DNA of 64,000 nucleotides, taken from contig NC_081542.1 in NCBI RefSeq assembly GCF_901000735.1, positions 27,419,093 through 27,483,092 of the forward strand, in the 5' to 3' direction. Of the stretch, positions 1 through 12,036 are shown piece after piece. The notes under the pieces were generated by a model. It saw nothing but the letters and a program-made list of their open reading frames with translations, ran no database searches and was not told the origin of the DNA. The stretch's first letter is position 1. Each line of letters starts with the position of its first letter. Both the position numbers and the translations under genes were made by a program. Source of the stretch: Corylus avellana (taxonomy: Eukaryota; Streptophyta; Magnoliopsida; Fagales; Betulaceae).

Positions 1-89
1 AAAAATACCTAGGACAAAAGTATAAATTCAACTAGGACGGGCGTAAACCTTGTCTTTTAGCCCCTCAAATGGAGAGCTGTCGATTTACC

Positions 90-520
90 ACTCTAATAAA
101 TTCTATTATCTCTTGATTAGAATTTTACTCGTTCTTAGATAATAGTAGTACAAAAGGAAAATAATAGTCACAATTCGAGTTGATTGCCAATTATATTTTA
201 TTTTCTATTTTAGATTAGGATTTTATTTTATTTGGTTAAGATTTTATTTTATTTGATTAGAATTTTATTTCGTTTTCTTATTAGGATTATATTTACTTTA
301 ATTATTTCATTTCCTTCTTAGGATTAAGTTTACTATTACTATTAGGATTATGTTTACTTTCTATTCAAATTATTATCAATTAAATAATTTTATTTCAAAT
401 ACTTTGCAGAATTTTATCTTTCTTTTAACTTGTAGTATTGTTTTATCTTTTGATGAGAAGACGCTGACACTAGTATTGCTTTATCTTTTGATGAGAAGAC
501 ACTAAAGCTTTTTATTGTGG
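90..520. repeat. Dispersed LTR-like repeat, copy 1
   Basis: AT-rich sequence with repeated ATTAGGATT(T/A) phrases. The same order of phrases recurs at about 9225-9640, including a shared stretch around TTTACTCGTTCT / TTTACCCGTTCT and a shared end with the words GAAGAC and CACT. Two dispersed copies without coding potential suggest a solo LTR or non-autonomous element. I cannot see clear ends or a target duplication. Confidence 0.45.
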
Positions 521-545
521 TTACTTAGAGCCTGCTTGGGAGGAT

Positions 546-746
546 TGGCCAAGAAATTTTGGAAAATGATCCTCTCCATTTTAAAATTCCTCAATTTTCT
601 CTATTTAATTTATTTTGAAGGGTATTACATTTAATGCACTACCATCATTAAAACTTTTGGACAATACTACCTTTCAAAATACACTAAATAAAAGAAATTA
701 AGAAATTTTAAAATAGAGAAGATCCGTTTCCAGAAATTTTGGTAGG
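546..746. mobile_element. MITE-like inverted repeat
   Basis: Two arms of roughly 85 bp (about 546-632 and 661-746) are imperfect reverse complements and are separated by about 30 bp. Matching stretches include CCATTTTAAAATTCCTCAAT against the complement of the run near 700. Length, AT content and lack of coding capacity fit a miniature inverted-repeat element. The target duplication is not clear, so the superfamily is not assigned. Confidence 0.6.
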
Positions 747-886
747 AGAAAAAGAAAACAGTGCAGTTGGTATAAATTCTGGATCCTATTTCATTTAAAT
801 TCTTTTCAAGAATCTAAATGCTCCAACAGAATTCACATGGTGTACAGCCAATTTAGTAATTGGATATAGGACAAGGTTAGCATTAA

Positions 887-986
887 NNNNNNNNNNNNNN
901 NNNNNNNNNNNNNNNNNNNNNNNNNNNNNNNNNNNNNNNNNNNNNNNNNNNNNNNNNNNNNNNNNNNNNNNNNNNNNNNNNNNNNN
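887..986. other. Assembly gap (100 N)
   Basis: Exactly 100 N, a conventional scaffold gap of unknown true size. It is followed directly by a TG microsatellite (987-1006), a likely reason for the break. Confidence 0.98.
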
Positions 987-1170
987 TGTGTGTGTGTGTG
1001 TGTGTGAGAGATGACATTCAGCACTTATTAGACTAGATTGAAGAAAATTTCCTCTAAAATAATTTGAAGGAAATTTCTATTAAAAAAATAAAATAAATAA
1101 ATAAAGTTATACACATGTACATTTCTAAACATAGTGACACAAAGTTACACAAAGCATTGCATAAATGTAG

Positions 1171-1202
<32 letters not shown>

Positions 1203-1867
1203 GTACTACTATCATAAACAGTTTATTTTATTTTAATCCATAAATTTTAAAACATGTTAAAATATTTGTTCCCTTATGTGTAATTTATAATGAAAAAAAG
1301 CATAAAGAAAAAAATAACAAGAGGAATCTAGCTTGAGAAAATATTGAGACCTGCACAAAATAACTCTAAATTCGGGAATAAATGAGATCAAATTTGTTTC
1401 TTACTTGACCCACGTATCTTCTCTCCTTAATGCTTTCAACACGTACGTAAATGATTCATACGGACGGAAAGTATTTTAAAATGTGTTGTAAGTTTATTTT
1501 GCCTTTATTTTGCATATAATCTTCTAAATTATAATGATCGCCCCAGTATGGTTTCACTTTTCATTTGTTCAAAAGTTTCACTTCGTAACCAAAATCCGTG
1601 AGAAATTTTGTGTTTGCAATGTTAATGTGGTTTATATTTCATAAGTTTATTGTGTTAATTAATGTTATTATGATTGGTTGTGTTGGGGTTGGAACCCATC
1701 TTCAGTTTTTCAAGTAATTTTTTGTAGGCATATATTGTAAACACCTAAGATTATAGGATCTATGACAATATTTATTTTATATGGCCCCACTATTACATGA
1801 GTTGAAGAAAGAAAATGATATAAAAATATTAACTTGATTTTTTGCTTCTTATATTCTGCTCGATCAG

Positions 1868-2285
1868 GAATTTAGATATTGAGAATCAATTAGATTATGG
1901 AGTTGATTCAAGAGGCAGACACAAGAAAATTCATGACCAATCAGGGAGGCTCATTTTGATGTGGCATGAGATGTTTTTAGTGACATTTGTGATCACAATA
2001 TCAATAGTGGACCCTTTGTTCTTTTACCTTCCTGTGATCAACGAAAATGACAAGTGTCTAGCATTAGACAGGAGATTAAAGATCACTGCTATTTATTTGC
2101 GATCGTTCTTCAATTTGATCTATTTTGTGAATATCATTTTGGAATTTTTTCGTCCTTATATAGATGAGAATGCTAGCTATTTGTCTGAAGGAACTGTGAT
2201 GGATACAAATGCTCGACTAACAGCAAAGAGGTATTTGAGGTCGTACTTCGTAGTTGACATCCTCACTATTCTTCCGATACCACAG
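1868..2285 (+). pseudogene. CNGC exon remnant: N-terminal linker, S1-S3
   Basis: Open throughout and bounded by an AG acceptor (1866-1867) and a GT donor (2286, CACAG|GTAAAT). It encodes the plant CNGC signature KKIHDQSGR, then S1 containing DPLFFYLPV, an S2 region, the F-R-P-Y-I-D-E-N-A-S-Y-L segment, and the start of S3 ending in DILTILPIPQ. In intact CNGCs the next residues begin VVILV, which is what the next exon remnant supplies. This exon alone shows no lesion, so it is the best preserved part of the gene. Confidence 0.85.
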
Positions 2286-2289
2286 GTAA

Positions 2290-3245
2290 ATGAGACTTTT
2301 TTGCTTCTAAACTGTTATGATTATTATTTTTTTCATGTTTAACTGCAATGAGGATTCTATCATTTAGCATCTTTCCTTCAAACCTTATAGTCTCCTTCGT
2401 TTCATCTCAACATATATATATATATATATTTTTTTTTTCTTTTAAAATAATTGTGTAGTACTTCATTCAAAATCAAGAAGATATATAGAGCTTGTTTCTC
2501 TTTAAATACAACATCATAGATACAATAACGAATCACTTCTACCCAAACAATATCTACGACATGCTTAATTGTTGCTTTAACAAGCTATAAGTTACTAGAG
2601 TTGAATATTAAACTTCTCATAAATTTTATTGATCACTCTTATGTTCATATAGACTATTACGTACATAGTTGGAATACAAATACACTTAAATAGAAAATAT
2701 AATTCTAATAGAACGCAAATCTCATATTTTCTACTAAAGATATTGCTTTATCAGCAAGTCTTTTTATTTTCCTGGTAAAAATAATAATAATACATCATTA
2801 TCTTATTTAATAATAATTCTAATATATAAATATTTATAATATATATTCATCTGGTTATGAACTCGTAACACTCTTTTTCCCTTAAAATGACCTTTGTCTT
2901 CAAAGTCGTAGAAATGATTAAAACTTATAGCAGCTTCGAGAAAATATTTGTACCCAAAAATATTTGAATCCAAAAAATTTCTTGAAATCCTCTCCAAACT
3001 GATTCGGGCTTTACTCCTAACATACTTTCTTTAACAAGTGTCCCACCAAGGCATCAACAATTCTCTCTTCTATTTATTTATTTAGTTGGGAGATTTGTCG
3101 AGATTTTCAAGAAAAGGCAAAACAAAACATGCGAGACATAATTAAGGAGCAAGGCCTTTTGTTTTGTTTTTTTTTTTTGTTTTTTTTTTTGTGTTTTTCC
3201 CTCTTTCTAAGCCGCACAAAGAAGATAAATGTCTCCTCTTCATGA
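2290..3245. other. CNGC intron 1, AT-rich, nothing recognised
   Basis: Start of the first large intron. It holds short TA, T and AT runs (for example near 2420-2445) and scattered short open frames without recognisable protein similarity. Confidence 0.5.
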
Positions 3246-3669
3246 ACCTCAACATCAGAAATATTAGGAGTGTAGAATTGTTGGCTAAAATTGGGAACCA
3301 AAACGAGATACTCGATTTTTCATTTTTGAAAACCAGAACCAAAACCGGAGCCGAATACCCCAATTATACAATAACCGGCCGATTCCGATTAGTACCAAAT
3401 TATCCGGACCAAATAACCAATTTTTTAAAATAATTATATTTTGCGCTTATTTTAAATATTGGGCCTAAAATTTGATTTTAATTTAACCATTTTGGCCCGT
3501 TTTGTAAAAAACTATTTAGCTTTTTTTTTCCCAATAATTTCATTCGCATCTCTCTCCATAACACTGGAAAACTCTGGAAAGGGAAAAAATCAAACATATT
3601 CGAAACACCTTATTCTTGAGCAGAAGAAGCAAATAAATTGTTGTATTGTTGTGGACCATTCAAACAGTA

Positions 3670-4250
3670 GGAAATCTACAGCATATACCAATCAGAATTC
3701 AGAACAAAGGAACAATCCAAAAAGCCTGCAATCCGAGGAACCGGTCAAACAAAAATCATTCCTTCGCAAATCAGATCCAACAAAAATCATTCATTTGCAT
3801 CTCAGATCCAAAAAAAAAAACACACACACACACACACAAAACTCACAAATCCATATCGACACAAAAGCAGAATAGGAAATCTACAGCATAATAGACCAAT
3901 CACTCAATCAGAACAAATGAAAAATCCAAAAAGCCTGCAATCCGAGGAACACCGACAAACAAAAATCATTCCTTCGCATCTCAGATCCAATAAAAATCAT
4001 TTCTTCGCATCAGAGATCCAACAACAAAAATCAAAACACACAAAACCCACAAATCCATATCGACAGAAAAGCAGAATAGAAAATCCACAGCATATACTAA
4101 TCAGATCAAATGAACAATCCAAAAAGCCTGCAATCTGAGGAACACCGACAAACAAAAACCATCCCTTCGCATCTTAGATCCAACAAAAATCATTCCTTTC
4201 CGTCGCATCTAATATCCAACAAACAAAAATAAAAAACACACAAAGGCAGA
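3670..4250. repeat. Tandem repeat, period about 203-205 bp, about 2.9 copies
   Basis: The phrase GGAAATCTACAGCATA begins copies at 3670 and 3875, and a close variant begins the third at 4078. Each unit continues through AGCCTGCAATCCGAGGAAC, TCATTCCTTCGCA and CACAAATCCATATCGACA. The third unit breaks off near 4250. Copy 1 contains a CA microsatellite absent from the others. Confidence 0.85.
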
Positions 4251-4343
4251 ACTCGGAAGTGAAGCGTGAAGACAAGAGCGAGAGAGAGGGAGGCGGAAGT
4301 GAAGTTGAAGTGTGAAGATGAGAAGTGTCGTGAGAAACCTCAT

Positions 4344-4427
4344 AACCCTAAACCTAAAGTAAAAATAAAAGCGAAAATATATATATAACCTAAACCTAAA
4401 GTAAAAATAAAAGCGAAAATATATATA
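4344..4427. repeat. Short tandem doublet, period about 43 bp
   Basis: Two adjacent copies of a unit containing CCTAAACCTAAAGTAAAAAT followed by AAAAGCGAAAATATATATA. Confidence 0.8.
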
Positions 4428-4449
4428 CATACCAGATTACCCAGTTCAA

Positions 4450-6596
4450 CATCAGAAATACTAAGACTACGCCATAAAATAATATAGACCATAAATAATT
4501 ATTTTAGCTTTAATTTTTTTAAGTAAAGCTAACATAATTACGATCTCGATCATTTTCAATCGGATAGATCCTGCATCATCCCACATAGATTTGAGCCACA
4601 CAGAGTCTAGATCCTCAAACATGACTCGAATCAAGTCTTTTGCCACCACAAGTTGGTTCTCCAAATTCATCTTCAACTAAGCTAAATAAACCGTGCAATT
4701 TATACATAATGGAGGGGAAGAAAAACAAGTGTAAGCCTAAAGACTTAGTGAGTTAAAATGCACAAGGTATTTATACCATTTAATGATGAACTCCGGTTGA
4801 TAAATTATGCAATATTTTGGCATGACAGTTGTTCATGAATACAGTATAGATATATTACAAGCTATAATATGTGATTCAATGATAGTTCAACTGTATGGTT
4901 TATCCAAGATATTACATATTCTCAGCAGGTTGGCGCTGTCCCAATGAACCTCTAATACAATGTTGTGTCCATACCATTGTACGCTATCATCCATAACACT
5001 AGTAGCCCGATTGAGTCTGACCATGGGTGGCTTACGCTACTAATGATGTACGTCTTATAGTGACCCGCCAATTAAGGCTGCGGGTCACGAAATACCCATT
5101 GAATCTAAGGCTCATATATCATATCGACACACACATTTGACCATAGAGTTAACATATATAGTAAGTCCATAACTGTTATCCTGTATGTATCAATGTATAA
5201 TGTCATACGATGCAATTAATCTTATCCATCTTTTACATGCATGCTCTTACAAACTCGTCATGTTCTTTATCTTGTTAAGTAATACATTTTCACAATAATG
5301 TAGAGTTCATAGCATAGAAAAAAATGTGTTTAATGAGAATTATAAAAATGCATGTTTGGTACACAAAATAATTATGCAATGCGGGAAAAACAACGGCTAG
5401 TGTCATGTGAGTTTGTACTCACCCGGATCGTATAGCTCTTCCAAAAGTCCCTTTGATGGTTTCAATCTCTCTAAATTTGTGAAAAGCCTAGCATTATTCG
5501 TAACTTAGGCTAGAATGAGTCCTAGACCTAAAAATACACCAAAACAAGGTCTATATCTGAACGCTCTGCCAAACTAGTGAACGCTCGGGCTCGGGGTTGA
5601 ACGCTCGGTCAATAAGGGTCGAACGTTCTCACAAAAGGTCTATCCTGAATCCAACGACCTTCCATCTATAGAGCATAACCAACCTAAAATATCATCACCA
5701 AGCAGAATAAAATACTTCTAATGGAAAAGAAATGCTAAAAACATGATTAAAACCTAGAGTTCTTGATTTCTAACAACTAGGCTACTGTAAAACATAAAAC
5801 TAGCATAACAACATAAGAAAAACAGCTAGAGAGATGGTTATCTCCACACGACAAGAATCCTCAAGAAGTTCCTCCTCCTTCAAGAACACCCAAAAATCTC
5901 TCAAAATCTTACAACAACACTCAAGCAGGGGTTCATGCCCATACGTCCGGCCAGAAGGTTCAGGTGGAGCCTCATTTGTTCCAAACATCCACCTATCCTC
6001 CCAAACTGGTTCTAAGGCTACCCAAAGGATTCCTAACATATTCCTAGCCCAAAATAACTTCTCCACACAACATGAAATATACCCCACAAGAATTAAACAC
6101 TAACAGATTAAGGGCAACAACAGAACTATAAGCTCAAAACTATCAACTAAGCTAATTATAAAAAGCACTTAAATAACATAACAACTAAGTAACGGACAAT
6201 CTAAGCTTAGAAGATTACCTCCTTAAAGCAAAACCTCCAAGAAATCTCTCATTCTCCTCAAAGAACTCTTACAACTCATAAAATAACTCAAGCAGGAGTT
6301 TTAGAGGGCAACATAGGCAGAATGAGGCTTAAGAGTCGAGTGGGGAGGGGTATTTATAAAGTTGAAAAGCCTGTGAGCATTGTTGGAACTGTCCTGAAAT
6401 GTAGAGCACATGCAGTATTATAAGGGAGTACGTCTGCGTACTATTTGTAGGCGTACGTCTGCGTGGTCCCTCATACATTCGATAAAAAATTCGAAAATTC
6501 TCAAAATGCCCTCCCAGTTGTTCCTAGTGACGCAAAGCCCAAATTAAGACTCTAATTAAACTATCTAAGCTTAGTTAATTATTTGGGTCACTACAG
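4450..6596 (-). mobile_element. Ty3/gypsy LTR (Del/Tekay-like), probable solo LTR
   Basis: Read on the minus strand, the segment starts TGTAGTGACCCAAATAAT at 6596. A TATA-like CTTTATAAATACCCC lies at about 6347-6361, as expected for U3/R, and long non-coding sequence follows. No gag, pol or primer site adjoins it. Length of about 2.1 kb and non-coding character fit a long gypsy LTR left by recombination. The left boundary is uncertain and may lie between 4440 and 4720. Short open frames inside it (for example 5800-6103) are not supported as genes. Confidence 0.5.
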
Positions 6597-6914
6597 CAGT
6601 CCTGCAGTGCAACGAGCGTTTGGTACTGTTGTGCTGAATGTTCGCGTATTGTTTACCCAATGGTTTTAGGGTTGCAGGTGCTTGCTCGGACATTATTCAA
6701 CAGTCAACAAAAAGTCAACGAACACTTAGGCTGGTCCCTACACGAACATTCGTATACTATTACAGGCGAACACTTGGGTGGTCCCCACTGCCAAACATTC
6801 GGTTAGTAACCAGAAATTTTCAAAATTCCCCTTCAGCTAACCCTAGTGACCCAAAAATCCAATTAATCCTCTAACCAAGCCATCGTTACCCTAATAATTA
6901 TTTGAGTCACTATA
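6597..6914 (-). mobile_element. Second, diverged gypsy LTR end fragment
   Basis: Read on the minus strand it begins TATAGTGACTCAAATAATTA and repeats, with many substitutions, the order of phrases in the first 180 bases of the LTR to its left (GTCACTAGG, then GAATTTT, then a GGGGACC/GGGACC phrase). Two related LTR ends lie head to tail, which suggests insertion of one element into or beside another. Confidence 0.5.
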
Positions 6915-7575
6915 GAAGGAGCTGAGGCTGAGGCTACAATTTTGGGTCAAGGATAGCTTGTTGAAGGTGATGGATAAGGCTTCAAAAAGGAGGAAGGATC
7001 TAGATAAAACTATAGACAAACAGAAACATAAAGAAGAATTTTCATGGAAAAAAAAGGAGGAAAAGCTTCTTCCCTCCTCCCAAATTGGGAAGGGAAACAG
7101 TTAACTTTCGAGAGGAGTTGTCTTCTGATTGTTCAAGTATAAGTTTGTTTGATTTCAATGTCCACGCTTTGTGCTTTCCCCCCAACATTTTTTTTTTTTT
7201 TTTTTTTTGTTCAGACATTGCAGCTCCATCAATATTTATTAAATTATAGCCTCCACTCCTTGCTAATGTTCCCACTTTTGAATACTACTTATGCTACTTT
7301 GTTCATTCTTCTGTACCCCCACAGTACTGCACTTTTGAACAAAATTTGCATAGTCAATGAGCCAAAAAGAAGTGGAAGAAGCCTAAAAAGAGCAAAAGAT
7401 AGAGCCATCCAAAGTTAATGGACATCCTCAAGCAATTGAGGTTCATGACAAGGGACAAAATAGTGTCAAGTGCCATTTCTGCAAAAATTTTGTGTATGTT
7501 CAGAAAGATTGCAACAAACGTAATCCCATTTTTATAGAAATTTTAGCTTGCATATGTTTCTAATCAAATCTTACT

Positions 7576-7851
7576 ATGGTTCCTTCTAATACTTTGTGGA
7601 TTGACTTAGATTCTACTGATCATATTTCTAATTCAATGTTTGGCTTCCTTGCAATCTATACTTTAAACCCAAATGAAAATTTCAGTCATATATCTATAGA
7701 AAGATTAGAGAGATTAGTAGAAGATGAGATTCTTTTGAGTATAGATTTTACTGATTTTGGTGTGTGTGTGGATTGTATTAAAGGAAACAACCCAAAAACA
7801 GAAAGAAATGTGCTACAAGAAGTGGAGGACTTCTTGAAATTGTCCATATAG
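7576..7851 (+). pseudogene. Copia gag-pre-integrase fragment
   Basis: About 90 codons. The frame contains the family landmarks W-I-D-L-D-S-T-D-H-I-S (protease-end region) and HISIERLERLV...DFTDFGVCVDCIKG, the pre-integrase zinc-binding segment of Tnt1-type copia. A deletion lies between the two landmarks, so most of the protease is missing. The neighbouring frames continue into integrase after a frameshift. Confidence 0.75.
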
Positions 7852-8203
7852 ATATTTGTGGACCTTTTGACTCACCATCTTTTGGTAGAGAAAGTATTTT
7901 GTCACCTTTATTGATGACTTTTCACATTACTGTTAATATCTATTTATTGCATGAAAAATTTGAGGTTGTGGATGCCTTGGAGGTATACATCATTGAGGTT
8001 GAAAGACAATTAGATAAAAAAAGGGATAGTTGTTAGATGAAATAGAGGTGTTGAGTATTATGAAAAATATGATGGATTGGGTCTCAATACCCTGGCCCAT
8101 TTGCTAAACTCCTTGAAAGGATGGCATTTGTGCACAACACACTATGCCATGCATGCCTCAATAGAATGGAGTAGCTGAAAGGCATAATCATACTCTAATT
8201 GAT

Positions 8204-8611
8204 ATGGTTTGGAGTATGCTAAACAATTCCTCTCTACCCATTTCATTGTGGATGAAAGCTCTTAATACCACTGTATATTTATTTAACAAAGTTCATACTA
8301 AAGTAGTTCCAAAGACTCATTCTGAATTGTGTACTGAAAGAAAACCATGTTTCAGATACCTACATGTTTGGGGTTCTTCAATGGAGGTTATAATTTATAA
8401 TCCACATGAAAGAAAATTGGATTTCAAAACCATTAGTGATTATTTTATTGGTTATACAGAAAAATCCGAAGGGTATAAGTTTTATTGTCTTACACATCGT
8501 ACGGAAATTGTTGAAATTTATAATGCTAGATTCGTTCAAAATGGTGAAATCAGTATAAACCACGAAATTAGGTTATTCAAGAAGTTAGGGTATAAGTCCC
8601 ACAACCCATAA
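8204..8611 (+). pseudogene. Copia integrase C-terminal fragment
   Basis: About 135 codons stay open. They contain L-W-M-K-A-L-N-T-T-V-Y-L-F-N-K-V, the L-H-V-W-G-S motif and DYFIGYTEKSEGYKFY, a standard landmark of copia integrase C-termini. The catalytic core before it (7860-8200) is recognisable only in broken frames. Confidence 0.75.
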
Positions 8612-9142
8612 CTTCTAAAGAAGGTTTTGTTCCTACAGTTGTAGAATTGTTTGGTAATGTTGAACAACAGATTAATGATCAATCACTCAATGATGAGATT
8701 ATCACCATTAACCATTTATGGAAGAATCACAAGAAATAACATTAAGGAGGTCTTATAGAAAATGAAGACCTGTAATTTAAAATGATTATGTAATTTATTT
8801 ACAAAAATCTGATTGTGACATAAGGACAAGTAAGGACCTGATTTTTTTTTTTTTTTTTTTTCACAAGCCATCACAAGCAATGATTCTGTTAAATAGATTG
8901 ATGCCATGAATGATAACTTGAAACAATAGACCAAAATAAAGTCTAGGATCTCGTTGAATTTCCTGAAGGATATAAGGTAGTTGGGCATAAATGGTTCTTC
9001 AAACAAGTTTGACTCTCATGGAAAAATCAAATGATATAAAGCTATGCTAGTGGTTGAAGGTTTTAGTTATAAATGATGCATTGATAATAAGAAGACCTCT
9101 CCATATCCAAGAATGACTCACTTAGTATCATTATTGGTTTGT

Positions 9143-9640
9143 GATGTAGGACGATATTTACTTATATTTTCGGTAAAAATGAAATAAGAAAAATATCAAA
9201 AATAATATTGGAGTAAAGCCACTTGATCAAAATTTTACCCGTTCTCAGAAAATTAAAGTACAAAAAGAAACATTGTTACAATTTCCGCTGATTGTCAATT
9301 TTATATTATGATTTATTTATTTATTTTTATTAGGACTTTATTTCCTTTCCTTAATAGGGTTAGATTTGTTTTAATTATTTTCCTTTCCTTATTAGGATTA
9401 GGTTTACTATTGTCACTAGGATTAGGTTTACTATTACTACTAGGATTATGTTTACTTTCTTGACAAATATTTCTCTTTTATAAACATGCTAGCTTATTAT
9501 GTAAAACTCAATCAATTGATTTATTATCAAATTAGAAAATTTTCTCTCAAATACTCTGCGAAGTTTTATCTTTTTTTTTAGCTTGTGTGCTTGTTTTTAT
9601 ATTTTAAATAGAAGACGAAGACACTTCTCATTGCAGAATC
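9143..9640. repeat. Dispersed LTR-like repeat, copy 2, inside copia RT
   Basis: Matches 90-520 in phrase order (ATTTTACCCGTTCT..., repeated ATTAGGATTA words, ACTCTGCGAAGTTTTATCTT). It interrupts the copia RT: the frame before it ends near FSYK-x-CIDNKKT, and the frame after it resumes near DLELHQMDLKT. It is therefore a later insertion into the copia relic. Exact ends are unclear. Confidence 0.55.
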
Positions 9641-11050
9641 AAAGATATTGTTATTTGGTTAGTTACTTTAGTCTTCAGCTACGCCATTTTGGTAGCTCCT
9701 TATGATTTAGAGTTGCACCAAATGGATTTGAAAACCCTTTTTTTGAATGAGTGTTTAGAGGAGGAAGTCTATGTGGACCAGCATGAAGGCTTCTCAATAA
9801 AGGGAAAAAAACACATGGTTTGTAAATTAAATTAGTCAATATATGGAATCAAAGAAGCTTGCAGAAAATGGCATCATTATTATTAAGGTTTTAAGGAAAA
9901 CACTATTAATCAGTGTATATACCTAAAGGTTAGTGGGAGGAAGTTTATGTCTTTATAATATATGTTGATGACATATTGCGTGTTAGTAGTGATCTTAGTT
10001 TGTTACGAAACCAAGGACTTTCTCTCTAAGAACTTTGAAATGAAAGAAATGGGTGAGGCAACCTATATGATAGGAATATAAATATTCTAAAATTGATCAT
10101 GTGGTTTGTTAGGATTGTCTTAAAAATGATACATTGAAAGAGTTTTACAGAGATTTGGGATTGAAAACTGTTAAGCTAATTTTGCTATAATTCAATAAGG
10201 GGATTAGTTTCGTCTCATGCAATTCCCATGAAATGAATGGGAACGTTAACAAATTGAAAGAATACCTTATGCATTTGCCGTAGAAAGCTTGATGTATTCA
10301 CATACTTGCACTAGGCCAAACATCATTTTTATAGTTGGTATTTTGGGTGGATACCAAAGCAATCCTAGAATGGATCATTGCAAAGCTGCAAAGAAAGTAA
10401 TAGGGTACTTGCAAGGAAAAAAAATATCATATACTCACTTTAAAGAGGTATGATCATTTAGAGGTGATTGACTACTTCGATTCAAACTTTGTCGGATGTG
10501 TTGATAGTAGAAAATCAAATTTTGGTTATCTATTTTTTGTTAGCTGAAGTAGCAATCTCATGGAAAAATGCAAAATAAACCATCATTGCTGCATCCAAAA
10601 TGGATGCTAAATTTCTTGGATGCTTTGAGGCCACAGTTCACAGTTTACACTTGCAGAACTTTATTTCAGGACTTTGAATCATCAACACTATTGCCAAGTG
10701 GTTGAGAATTTATTGTGATAATTTTACAGCTTTATTTTTCTCAAAGAATGACATATATTCTAATGGCGCTAAGCACGTGGAGTTTAAATATTTTTCCGTT
10801 AAGGGGGAAGTTTAGAAACAATGAGTATCTATATATAGAACATATTAATACAAAACTCATGATTGCAGATCCATTAACAAACGACTTACTACCAAAGTCA
10901 TTTAAAGAAAATGTTAACAAAGTGGGTCCTGATTGTAACCTATAATGCTCAAAATGTTTATGGATTGTGTATGCTTGTATACGTTATTAGACACTTTTGA
11001 GATATCATTAAATATGTCTTTGATTTTTCTTGTTTTCCATTTTGTACATA

Positions 11051-11150
11051 NNNNNNNNNNNNNNNNNNNNNNNNNNNNNNNNNNNNNNNNNNNNNNNNNN
11101 NNNNNNNNNNNNNNNNNNNNNNNNNNNNNNNNNNNNNNNNNNNNNNNNNN
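11051..11150. other. Assembly gap (100 N)
   Basis: Scaffold gap just after the copia RNase H remnant. Confidence 0.98.
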
Positions 11151-11428
11151 TTATTTATGAACCGCGATTAAATAGGTTGCTAGTGTTTGGCACATGAAAG
11201 ACTATGCCGCCTTTTTGATATACAACCAGGCACCATGACTCATACTAATAGGTTGTTTGATTATGGTATTTATAATGACCAACTTAAAGTAAGGATGGAT
11301 TAGATTTTTTATTTTTTTTTTATTATTTTTTATTTTTATTTCGCTTAATGTTGACCTTATTGAGTCTAAAATAATATTTGTCATATGGGTCATGTAAAAG
11401 ATTGTAAGAATTTAATGACCCATATGAA

Positions 11429-11720
11429 AACTGTTAGACTCTTGATATTAAAGGTTATTTAATTCTAATTCTTTAAATTGTTGGTTAATTAAGAGAAATG
11501 GTTTTGTATTTAATGAACTCTTACTTTTATGGGAAATGGAGTTATAGATGAATAAGGAAACCTAGTCCTCCCTTTCTCTTATAAATATACATAACCTCTG
11601 TCGGATATGTGTAACTTATGAGGTTCAAGGGAGAGAAGCTGATTTTTGGTGTTTAGGCTTTCAAACCAAGATTTAAGAATGTTATATTGCTATGCATTGT
11701 GGTATATATGTTCTTTTATC
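11429..11720 (+). mobile_element. Possible copia 3' LTR
   Basis: Starts TGTTAGACTCTTGATATT and includes a TATA-like CTTATAAATATAC near 11580, which suits an LTR of the upstream copia relic. The 3' end is not defined, and no matching 5' LTR is visible before 7340. It lies only about 100 bp before the next CNGC exon. Confidence 0.35.
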
Positions 11721-11820
11721 TGTTTATTTTGAAATCATGGTAGTTACGGTCTTGAAATGTATAGAATGTTACGTAGATTTATTTTACAGATCTTACCCAT
11801 GCTCCTTGTAATTTGTCCAG

Positions 11821-12036
11821 GTTTTAGTTCCAATTATTATTTAAAAAATGAGAAGCTCGAAATTTTTGGACATAAGGAAGCTCCTAAACGCCATTGTTAT
11901 CTTGCAATATGTGCCAAGATATCTTCGAATCCACCAATCATGGGAGCAACTTATCAAAACTTCCAGAGAACTTTGTAGAAGAATATGGATTACACGTGCA
12001 TTCCATATTTTTGTACATATAATCCTTGCCAGCCAT
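11821..12036 (+). pseudogene. CNGC exon remnant: S3 end, S4-S5
   Basis: Flanked by GTCCAG (acceptor, 11819-11820) and CAT|GTAAGT (donor, 12037). In phase with the preceding exon it reads VLVPIII, then TAA at 11842-11844, then KMRSSKFLDIRKLLNAIV, LQYVPRYLRI and ILASH. Intact relatives have a proline codon where the TAA stands (family pattern VVILVIIPK). The rest is open and carries the S4 arginine pattern Y-V-P-R-Y-L-R-I. The stop would cut the protein before S4. Confidence 0.8.

Larger units (their letters stand above)
3268..4446. mobile_element. Probable non-autonomous insertion carrying a tandem array
   Basis: The segment is flanked by near-identical direct repeats CAACATCAGAAATATTAG (about 3250) and CAACATCAGAAATACTAA (about 4448), about 17-18 bp. 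Such a pair resembles a long target-site duplication, as made by non-LTR retrotransposition. Inside are an ACCGG/CCGAA-rich block (3290-3440), a 203-205-bp tandem array and a short doublet. No transposase or RT is visible. Confidence 0.4.
7340..10945 (+). mobile_element. Ty1/copia retrotransposon relic (gag-pol, heavily mutated)
   Basis: Fragments of a Tnt1-type copia polyprotein follow in the correct order on the plus strand: a degenerate gag zinc knuckle (CHFCKNFVYVQKDCNKR, about 7470-7520), pre-integrase (7576-7851), integrase and its C-terminal part (7852-8611), reverse transcriptase (about 8925-10100, with YVDDIL near 9960) and RNase H (to about 10945, ending IADPLTNDLLPKSFKE). Stops and frameshifts break every domain. 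The RT is also interrupted by the LTR-like repeat at about 9143-9640. The element lies in CNGC intron 1 and shares its strand. It cannot encode a working polyprotein. Confidence 0.85.

Noticed and set aside
3670..4250. Repeat array considered as CRISPR-like
   Set aside because: The unit is about 204 bp with no repeat-spacer pattern, and the genome is that of a plant.
4467..4676. Minus-strand open frame of 69 codons
   Set aside because: No family recognised, adjoins or overlaps an LTR edge, and lacks any gene context.
5800..6103. Overlapping open frames of about 90 codons on opposite strands
   Set aside because: They lie inside an LTR-like segment, have no domain, and each is the shadow of the other.
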